From Notospermus geniculatus (Eukaryota; Nemertea; Pilidiophora; Heteronemertea; Lineidae), in contig NMRB01000418.1 of NCBI GenBank assembly GCA_002633025.1, positions 116,906 to 180,905 on the forward strand: a DNA stretch of 64,000 bases. The letters run 5' to 3'. The stretch's first letter is position 1, and each line of letters begins with the position of its first letter. Below the pieces are notes generated by a model, which ran no database searches, was not told where the DNA came from, and saw only the letters and a program-made list of their open reading frames with translations. This document shows positions 56,803 to 64,000 of the stretch, one piece after another. The translations under genes were made by a program, and so were the position numbers.

Positions 56803-57826
56803 GAAACCTGTATTGATATATATCTGAAATAAAGGTCCACCGAAAGTCTGTAGGGATGAACGTCCTCAATACAAAACCATATTAACGGTTATTGTCGGAG
56901 TAACGACATAGTGCTTCACAAAGAATTAACCTACCAGGGAAAAAGTAGGACAGGACATCACGTAGGCCTATAGGTTCCCCATGCAGCCGCCAGGGGAGGC
57001 ATTCCTGTTGTTGTCTGTAAGCCATCAACCAAATTTTGAATTTCGAAGTGGATCGAGTTTTCAATTTTGAAGTTCGAATGAGCGTTCTGGGCTTTCGTAG
57101 AATTCATGTCAATTGGTCAGCCAATCGTGTTGCGCATTGAAATGGTGTCACCTGCCTAACACGGCGTAGCCAATCAAATGCCTTCCCCTTGGAGCACTTC
57201 AGCGAAAAAGCCTACATGGCCTTTTGTTGGTGTCAGCGTTTCGTCGGTTAGGACGCACGCTCGCGGCGCTGGTCGAAACTGTTCAGCTCGGAACGTCCCA
57301 GCAGCTGGATAGAGGGCAGAATTGCTAGTAAGTAGAAATTATACATAGGCCTATGCAACTTCATGTCTGTCGGGCTGGGGTGTGTACTGAGTCGTCGGCG
57401 AACAAAAGTTTTATGGTCATGAACCATCAAGTCACTGTTTGCCAGCGTGTCCGTATACCGTATACCTCTATGTAAACTCCGCCTGACATCATCCCCATTA
57501 TGCTACCCCATGGTAGGCCCTATGTCCGAATTGTTTTGCTAAGACCGAATGAACACGATCACCGTCGATAATCACCGAACCTGCGTGGTTTGGGCATTTG
57601 TGACCCGTTCTGGCAAAACCAGGCATAGGTCGGTCTTAGCTTGGCAGGTTGAGACCAAATATTTGTCAGTTTCAGTATTGTCTGTCTATCTGAAACGGTC
57701 TATTTCTTCCATTCTCTCCTGGTGTCATCTTCGTTCGTTGAGGCTCACCTTCTGGTTTTACCAGAACGGGTCACATTTATCCGAACAATTGTACTCTTTC
57801 AGTAGGAAACAACTGTCAGTAAAACC
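56803..57826. other. Spacer between the M1 and dioxygenase genes
   Basis: About 1 kb with no coding evidence. The M1 poly(A) signal AATAAA is at 56828-56833. The promoter and 5' UTR of the downstream same-strand gene should lie to the right. Confidence 0.55.
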
Positions 57827-59794
57827 ATGCTCACTACAATAAAGACAGGTCTGACCCGCGCCATCGCAGGCACGATAAAACGGGCTGGAGGACCTTCGCT
57901 GCAGTCTGCCCGAACTTTGGTCCAACTCCGAAACAGACCGTACCTGCCGGGATCTGAGAGCCCCAACTTCCCAGAGTACCTCGCCGAGTTTCGTGATGAT
58001 CTCCCGTACAAAATTAAAGTCCCAGAAGTGAAGAGGGAGAATCTTGCCGCCTTCGCCAAGGAATTCTGGCCCACCCTTGACAAGCATATAGCAGCGCACG
58101 GTGCAGTCCTGATAAGAGGGTTACCACTCTCCACCGCCAAAGATTTCTCGGAGTTTTTCGGTAATCTTGACCTGTCGCCAATGGATTATGTCGGTGGTAG
58201 CAGTGTCAGACAGCAGGTCGTTCATAAGGTCTCCACAGCCAGCAACGAGCCTCCCGAATTTAACATCGAACCTCACAATGAGATGTGCTACCTGCCGTAC
58301 TGGCCTCATCTGGTGAGATTTCCATATATACGATTGTGAATTTGCCGCAAGAAGGAAATGTAGTCTGGGAAATGGTCATGGCCATTCTATGGAACACGCG
58401 CGTTGCGTCGTACATGTAGCAACAAGTACCGGTAGCGTCGTTTTGCATAACCGCAGTGGCCTTAAAATGAGCAGGTAGGCCTATATTTTTCAGTTCTTCT
58501 TGTATTGTGATATTCCACCGGAACCAGGGTGCGGAGGAGAGTCCGGCATCACCGATGTGAGGGAAATCTATAAAAACCTTGATGATGAGGTGAAAGAGAA
58601 GCTCGGCAGAAAAGGAGTGCGTTACCATCGGTATCTGAGGGACAGATCAAACTCGAAATATTCCTGCTGGCAAGATGTAAGTTAAAATGGCGTTGAAGTA
58701 ACAGAAATCTTCAAATAATTGGATGTCAAGTTCACCACTCCTCGCAGAGACAATCAGCTTGAACCCCCCCCCCCCCCGCCACCCGTGACTTTCAATTCAA
58801 AGCTTGGGGAATTTTTCAATGACCAACGCTCAAAGAGATCCTCGCGCCTTGAATAGATGCAGCCATCTTACCACAGCCATCTGGTCAAAATTAGGTCATC
58901 ACCATGGGAATTCTCTTCCAGAGCGCAGTGATTGGTTCTTTCAATATCCCCATGACGATGACCTAATTTTGGCAAAATGGCTGCTAGCGAAACTCCGACC
59001 TGTCTATCATGTAGTGCCACCCAAGTTATTCCCTGTAACGATTATACGTTTCAGTCGATGATGACGGAAAGTCGAGATGAAGCTGAGCAGATAATGAAAG
59101 AAACCGGTCAACAATTTAGATGGGAGGAGGACGGGGCATTAACCTTCTGGACGGATAATCCAGCATTAGTCCCGCACTTCAGGACCGGTAGGTGCTGAAA
59201 AAATAACGACCACTCTTCATCGGCCTGGCCGTTTACAAACTCAGTTTCAGAATTTGTGTCATGTACATTGGACTGAATGGACACCGTCGCCTTAGAGGGT
59301 GTGGTGATCAAAGACCAAATAGGGTCGTATTCATAGAGGGTGTTTAAGACTTAGACGCGTGTAACTTTACTGAATGCACACACTTCCACCATGCATTTGA
59401 CGAAGTTACACGTTTATCAATACGGCCCATTACAGCCAGACCGCCCTTGTTGGCAACTCTCAATATTTTTTTTGTAGGTGAGATGCTGTGGTTTAACCAG
59501 GCACATGCAAATAACTATACGTACTTCCAAGCGCACCCGACTCTGGGCAAGCAGAATGAAGGGCAACCATCGATCTATTACCCTTTTACGACATTTTACC
59601 GAGATGGTTCCTCGATAGAGCTCGAATATCTTCAGCACATACGAGAGGTTTCGTGGAGGTGTACCGTTGGCGGACAACTCAAGAAGGCGGACGTCGTCGT
59701 CCTCGACAACATGCTAATGCAGCATTCCAGAATCAGTTTCACTGGCCAGAGAAAACTTTTGGTCAGTCTTGCCAAATATAAGGAATACATCTAA
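57827..59794 (+). CDS. TauD-type Fe(II)/2-oxoglutarate dioxygenase
   Basis: Member of the TauD/TfdA (clavaminate synthase-like) oxygenase family; the substrate cannot be told from sequence. Four exons, 57827-58312, 58494-58676, 59055-59187 and 59478-59794, join in phase to 372 aa. The iron ligands are visible as His150 and Glu152 in EPHNEMCY and His350 in LMQHSR. Arg359, nine residues later, should bind 2-oxoglutarate. Other family signs are HGAVLIRGLP before the core and GEMLWFNQAH. The metal acid is Glu rather than Asp, as seen in some members. The first 20 or so residues are basic, Thr/Ala-rich and free of acidic residues, which hints at a mitochondrial presequence (inference). The start is the first ATG that gives this N-terminus. 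A candidate poly(A) signal is at 59948-59953. Confidence 0.88.
59322..59432. repeat. Imperfect foldback repeat (GGGTCGTATTCATA ends)
   Basis: The ends GGGTCGTATTCATA and TATCAATACGGCCC are imperfect inverted copies, with paired GTGTAAC/GTTACAC blocks inside. It resembles the 52578-52668 type in its terminal motif. It lies in the last intron of the dioxygenase gene. Confidence 0.5.
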
Positions 59795-60619
59795 TGATTC
59801 GAGTGGTAGGATGCGTTTGTTGGTAGTGCTCCAGTGTTCCAGTTTCTGATTGAAACAGTGTCCTGACCGTATCTCGATTTGGAAGCCACATGCAATTATC
59901 ATCCTTGATCGCTTTCAAATGACTACGTGATCATTATCGCCATGCAAAATAAAAATCAAATTGGCCTTGGCCCCATTCCATTTAACAAGATGTGCATTTA
60001 GCCGTCCTCAGTTCCCGGGTGATTGCCACTTGGCCGGTGACCATTACACGGAATTGCCAAGGTGTCGGTGGTACTCTGTCAGTGTTCCGAGTTATAATGG
60101 CATGGCATTGATATTGGTTAAAGTACTGCGAAATCCCGGTCAATCCGAAGAGACTATCAAATCTCTTTGTGGATTTCAAAACCATGTTTTATAATAAAAA
60201 CGAAACGTTGATTAAAAGATATTAACTTTCTCATTTATTCGTTACTTTTAATAGGTTGTGAGGACTCTGGTCAAGGGGGTCACGTAGCGCTCTGGTGCAT
60301 GTCATATACATGTACATATAGGCCTACATGTACTTAAGGCCTAGGCGACTTGCATTTCTGTTCCATACATTGAATTAGGGTGGTTACAACACGGTGTTGA
60401 CCTGCTCCGTCGTGCACATGGCATCGATATTATCAGAAAGCGTCCTTAAGTCAATTGACTTCGCTGTAAATATCAAAGATAACTGGGATCCGTAATGGTC
60501 AAGCGACTTGTTTGGAATACGGACAGCAGGTAATACACATTGATAACAGTATGATCCTTGACCCAACTATCGCTGCGTATACAATGGTGTAGGCCTTAAA
60601 ACCCGCTGATTAACCTTCG
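59795..60619. other. Convergent spacer between two gene 3' ends
   Basis: About 800 bp with no coding evidence. It holds plus-strand AATAAA at 59948-59953 and 60193-60198 for the dioxygenase gene and minus-strand AATAAA at 60239-60234 for the membrane-protein gene. Confidence 0.55.
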
Positions 60620-61531
60620 CTAGGAATTGCCAACTTGGCTCATATCAAGGTATTTGCATCTGTTAGGCATGAAGCCATCTCTACGAGGAGGGCGAGGTGT
60701 TTGTTGGTTTGAGTGATTCGCATACTTGCACAAGTCGACATCGGGTTTCAGGGAGTCTCGTGAAGCTTTAGTTTTGACTGATGGGTCGGGTAAATCATCG
60801 CCAAATTTCTGCACACAGTTCGAATCGGCTTCTGCCCGTTCTGACATTTGCAAACCTTTGCCCTCTTGGCAGAACCTTTGGGCAGAGTCAACCCGAAGTT
60901 GACTTGACGAGTCAGTTGGTACTTGAGATCTGATATTGCGGACGTGACCATTTGCATTGTCCAGTTGTCGCTGGTCATCGGGGTCATTGACATTGTTGTT
61001 ATCTTGAGATCTATTATCTTTCTTTCTAAACGTTCTATTGTCTTGACCACTACCTTTGTTACCCAAAGGTTCGTCGGGTATCGCTGGCCCTGTCCACGAA
61101 GGAGCTGCTCCACTTTCTATCCTGGCGTTTTCGGTGCTGTCAAGCGTCCCATCCCTGATTCTAACACCAACTCCTTGGGCAATATTCTGAGGCCGGCCAG
61201 CGACGGTCTTGAGTGACGTAGCCTCATTCATTACTTGAGATTCGGTGACATGATCACTTGAACCAATGCCAATAACTTCAGATATGTTAGAAGCCTGGAT
61301 CTTCAATACACCGGTACTTATCGGCAAGTGGCCGTTCGCAATAATATTATCGCGATTTCCGCGATTCCCAGTCGGATCCGGTTGGGACTCGATATGATGT
61401 ACAGTGGCGTCTTGCGATAAAGTCCGACTTATTATTCCTCCATTCATCCCCTTGCTGTTTTTTTGAGCATCCTGAATTTCAGGATCCCCAACCTGCCTTG
61501 ACGGTTCACCATCCACCTCAATCCCGTTTTG
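60620..61531 (-). other. In-frame extension after a TGA (possible readthrough)
   Basis: Directly after the TGA ending the frame 61966-61532, the same frame stays open for 303 codons to TAG at 60622-60620. There is no ATG at its start; the first is at about codon 30. The peptide is hydrophilic, Asn/Asp/Ser/Gln-rich, like a cytoplasmic tail. It contains two CKY motifs (LCKYANH, RCKYLDM) echoing SCKYATR just before the TGA. It could be a translated readthrough extension, the true tail of a gene interrupted by a nonsense allele or base error, or chance. Confidence 0.5.
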
Positions 61532-61966
61532 TCATAAGAAACTCAAGCTCTCTGTCCCAACAGGCCTCGTGGTGTTCATCCTAGTAGCGTATTTACAAGA
61601 TCTCAGCTCGATCATGGTGTCCTCACTTGATGTACTAGGTGCTTCTTCACCGACAGAATTGCTTCTCGACAACTTCGCTACTCCGTTGAACCTATGAACA
61701 CCTTCGCCCCATTCCTCCAGATCTTTGATCTGTTGCTTCTTCGCCTTGACATCACGTCTCGATTTGATGAAGTGTGACACGTTCCTTTTCATTTGTCTGA
61801 GGTTCTGGTAGTACGTGGAGATATCAAGGAAGAAGATGAGGCCGATGAAGGCCAAGGTCACCCCGATGATTGCTGCGCCAATTTCTGGTGCACGTGCAGC
61901 ATCGACGCTCGGATAGACGATTTTCTTCCCAGCCTTTTTCTCAACGGTCTTTTCTTCATTTGGACC
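61532..61966 (-). CDS. C-terminal exon of a single-pass membrane protein (partial)
   Basis: The exon opens after a clear acceptor (cccctttttcag|GTCCAAATG) and runs 144 codons to TGA. I do not recognise the family. A short Lys/Glu-rich stretch is followed by one strong membrane segment, IGAAIIGVTLAFIGLIFFLD (about residues 29-48 of this exon). A basic tail follows (QMKRNVSHFIKSRRDVKAKK) and then a Ser/Glu-rich end, so the C-terminus is probably cytoplasmic. The upstream exons that would encode the ectodomain are not visible in the remaining 2 kb and probably lie beyond the window. The frame continues past the TGA; see 60620-61531. Confidence 0.65.
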   Translation of the reverse strand, partial: GPNEEKTVEKKAGKKIVYPSVDAARAPEIGAAIIGVTLAFIGLIFFLDISTYYQNLRQMKRNVSHFIKSRRDVKAKKQQIKDLEEWGEGVHRFNGVAKLSRSNSVGEEAPSTSSEDTMIELRSCKYATRMNTTRPVGTESLSFL

Positions 61967-62435
61967 TGAAAAAGGGGTATGTGACATGAGAATTTGACAC
62001 ACGTTGCACTTTCTGATTTAATCTCATTAGAGTTTGAACCAGATGTCAACAAATACGATAGTGAGAGAACCTTTAAGATGGTACATGTAATACAAGGATT
62101 TGTCCAAATGCCCTGGAAATCATCAATAATGTTAACAAAAGATTCGTTATTTTTTTGACTGTAGCGTAGGGTGGATGAAGGTAAAGAATCGGAAAATGTA
62201 ACATGCTCTGAAGACGTATGTGATAATGAACTAACGACGAGTTCCTCTTTTTTATACCTAATCTATTTCTAGATGTGGGAAAACGAAGAAACTGTATGGT
62301 GTTGTGTGAGGGGCATCATGCATTTTTGATTGTCGTTCTCTCATGCTGTATCTATTTTGTAGTATGGTGTAATGTGAAATACTTGTTTTTCTAAACGACT
62401 GGGTAAATCGAATTAAATGTCAAGAGCTGTGATTG

Positions 62436-62516
62436 GATGTTTGCCTATCACAACCGACGCCGCTTGTTTCCATTGCTCTTCTGGCATAATAGTATTGGGG
62501 AAAATCATGCATGCCA
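62436..62516 (+). repeat. 81-bp direct repeat, copy 1
   Basis: Identical by eye to 62716-62796; begins GATGTTTGCCTATCACAACC and ends AATCATGCATGCCA. Confidence 0.85.
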
Positions 62517-62663
62517 GCAGAGCAATGGCAATGCACTCTACCAAGAGCTTGATAATTTTGGGCGGGTGGGTGGGGTTTCCACGACCGCACCCCGGTCTCC
62601 CGATTACCAGTATGCCTCACAGCGTGTCTCATCAGCTTCCCTCCCTGCGTCCGTTCCTTCCCG

Positions 62664-62717
62664 TCGCGTCTACCACAGAATGATCGAGCAATGGGTTCGC
62701 GCATGCGTCGCTTGTGA
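62664..62717 (+). repeat. 54-bp direct repeat, copy 1
   Basis: GCGTCTACCACAGAATGATC… to …GTCGCTTGTGATG recurs exactly at 63947-64000, an offset of 1283 bp, and runs directly into the 81-bp repeat copy 2. Confidence 0.85.
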
Positions 62718-62796
62718 TGTTTGCCTATCACAACCGACGCCGCTTGTTTCCATTGCTCTTCTGGCATAATAGTATTGGGGAAAATCATGCATGCCA
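62716..62796 (+). repeat. 81-bp direct repeat, copy 2
   Basis: Second identical copy of 62436-62516, offset 280 bp. It is contiguous with the 54-bp repeat. Confidence 0.85.
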
Positions 62797-62841
62797 ACGA
62801 CCCGACACACGCACAACCACCTGCATTCATTCTACACATCT

Positions 62842-62930
62842 CCCACTTTCCCAATACTCCCAATACTCTTCCCAATACTCCCAATACTCTTCCCAATACT
62901 CTCCCCAATACTCTCCCCCAATACCACCAC
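62842..62930 (+). repeat. CCCAATACTC short tandem array
   Basis: CCCAATACTC and TTCCCAATACTC units repeat about eight times with minor drift. Confidence 0.85.
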
Positions 62931-63664
62931 ATCACTTATTTCTAGAGTAACTACTATGGCATCACGCGGGTTGGGGATGGAAGGTTCCTCCCACCTGGTA
63001 AACCTGCTGGTCGACATCCGACATTTCTGCTACCGGATAAAAATGCAATTCCCACAACGCAATGTTCCGATATCACATATTCCTTTTCACCCACAGTGAA
63101 GGGCAGAACGTAGTGAAGTAGTGGAAGGAACCCTCAACCCCCACCCACGTGAGATTTGTGGAATCTCACTAGGGACTTAGTATCCCCGGGTTTGGGTTGA
63201 CGGCAAAAATCAAATGCACTTCCCTCTTACCTAAGTGTTTTCAAGAGCGCATTCCGGATCACCGCCACCGCACACCTGTAACCACAATGCCCTATTTACC
63301 TCTCGCTTGCTTCGTCTTCCATGTCCTCACACGTCGTACACAACGCCACACCCTGGCCTAATCAGCTCGCACAATACAGCACCCCACCATTCACCGTGAA
63401 GCTACACGTAGCCGTAGGCCGTAACTCAATAACCTCCCAATAATCTCCCATGTATGTTTCGTTCTAACAATGCCTCGCTCCACCGACCATGCCTACCGAA
63501 GGCCCGGCCTGCATGCATGCATAGCATGCATCGGCCTTCATGCACTATCACACAATATGGCGGCACTCCCCATAGCCAATCTTGCCTACATTTCCTTCCG
63601 CATCTCCTCCATTCTCGGAGCAATATACTTCCACCACCTCTCCCGGCATACTCGCCATTTCACT

Positions 63665-63757
63665 GAGCCATACTCGGCTTTTGCCATACTCGGCTTTTGC
63701 CATTCTCGGCGTTTTGCCATACTCGGCTTTTTGCCATACTCGGCAGCCATTCTCGGC
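63665..63757 (+). repeat. CATACTCGGCTTTTGC short tandem array
   Basis: Units CATACTCGGCTTTTGC and CATTCTCGGC repeat about six times. Confidence 0.8.
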
Positions 63758-63946
63758 TTGAAATCGGGAAAATCGAAATTATACCTGTAGGCCTGTATTC
63801 CAAAAGACTTCCCAACTCAAAAGGTCCACCCCAAGCCCCCGCATTCAGCCCTGCAAACAATAACCAAAGGCAAAACCCCAGAGGCAACGAAGGCTCTAGA
63901 ACACGGCCCAGTGAGAGCGCTCACTCCAACCGTGCGTCCTGGCCAA

Positions 63947-64000
63947 GCGTCTACCACAGAATGATCGAGCAATGGGTTCGCGCATGCGTCGCTTGTGATG
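63947..64000 (+). repeat. 54-bp direct repeat, copy 2 (cut by window end)
   Basis: Exact copy of 62664-62717 ending at the last base of the window. If the order is kept, the 81-bp repeat should follow just outside. Confidence 0.85.

Larger units (their letters stand above)
61967..64000. other. Repeat-rich right end, no gene seen
   Basis: This stretch should be the intron upstream of the membrane-protein last exon. From about 62400 it becomes GC-richer and repetitive, with direct repeats, a CCCAATACTC array and a CATACTCGGC array. The open frames here are repeat-driven and have no family resemblance. Confidence 0.5.

Noticed and set aside
58877-58976. Inverted AAAATTAGGTCATC / GATGACCTAATTTT pair in the dioxygenase intron
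   Set aside because: Short arms about 70 bp apart with no target-site duplication; could be chance or a relic, too weak to list as an element.
60748-61113. 121-codon minus-strand frame overlapping the TGA extension
   Set aside because: Shifted frame within the longer open extension; only the frame continuous with the membrane exon is worth considering.
62420-63100. Open frames on both strands near the right end, including a GRVLG-repeat peptide
   Set aside because: Driven by the CCCAATACTC array and direct repeats; no family resemblance and no splice context.
1-64000. CRISPR arrays, bacterial operons, riboswitches
   Set aside because: The window is clearly eukaryotic with spliced genes; the tandem repeats found lack unique equal-length spacers.

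Overview
This window is animal nuclear DNA. It carries long multi-exon genes with GT-AG introns, AATAAA poly(A) signals and dense short inverted-repeat transposons. Products include TFIIE-alpha, PAAF1, a KIAA2012-like protein and an astacin/MAM protease. Frequent ACATGTAC and TAGGCCTA motifs, high polymorphism and the protein set suggest a marine invertebrate; the phylum cannot be fixed from sequence alone. The draft assembly has three N gaps (7902-8172, 23719-23760, 43183-43515) and two single-N joins (22986, 51463). Both joins damage the gene around them.

Layout. 1-8860: no gene recognised, two foldback/TIR elements and a minisatellite. 8865-13534 (-): GTF2E1. 14391-18083 (+): PAAF1, head-to-head with GTF2E1 across about 850 bp. 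19140-34876 (+): a 22-exon KIAA2012-like coiled-coil gene, with possible alternative 3' microexons reaching 36077. 36410-46424 (-): a secreted metalloprotease with propeptide, astacin, EGF, CUB, EGF and four MAM domains. 49213-56802 (+): an M1 aminopeptidase, divergent from the astacin gene. 57827-59794 (+): a TauD-type Fe(II)/2-oxoglutarate dioxygenase. 60620-61966 (-): the last exon of a single-pass membrane protein whose frame stays open for 303 codons after an in-frame TGA. 62400-64000: repeat-rich DNA with no gene seen.

The genes do not form a pathway. GTF2E1 is general transcription and PAAF1 is proteasome assembly. The KIAA2012-like protein is uncharacterised. The astacin and M1 genes both encode probable secreted or membrane-linked zinc peptidases and share a 2.8 kb divergent upstream region. 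Exon boundaries were read by eye from splice consensus plus reading-phase continuity. All listed exons join in phase except at the astacin gap and the M1 single-N join.

Most notable points: the 2 kb tandem copy in the KIAA2012-like gene with an N exactly at the junction; the M1 HELTHQ half-exon sitting on a single-N join; the TGA followed by 303 open codons; phase-matched 27- and 18-nt microexons; six perfect CRE palindromes in one intron; and several small transposons with visible target-site duplications, one with its empty site preserved in neighbouring repeat units.
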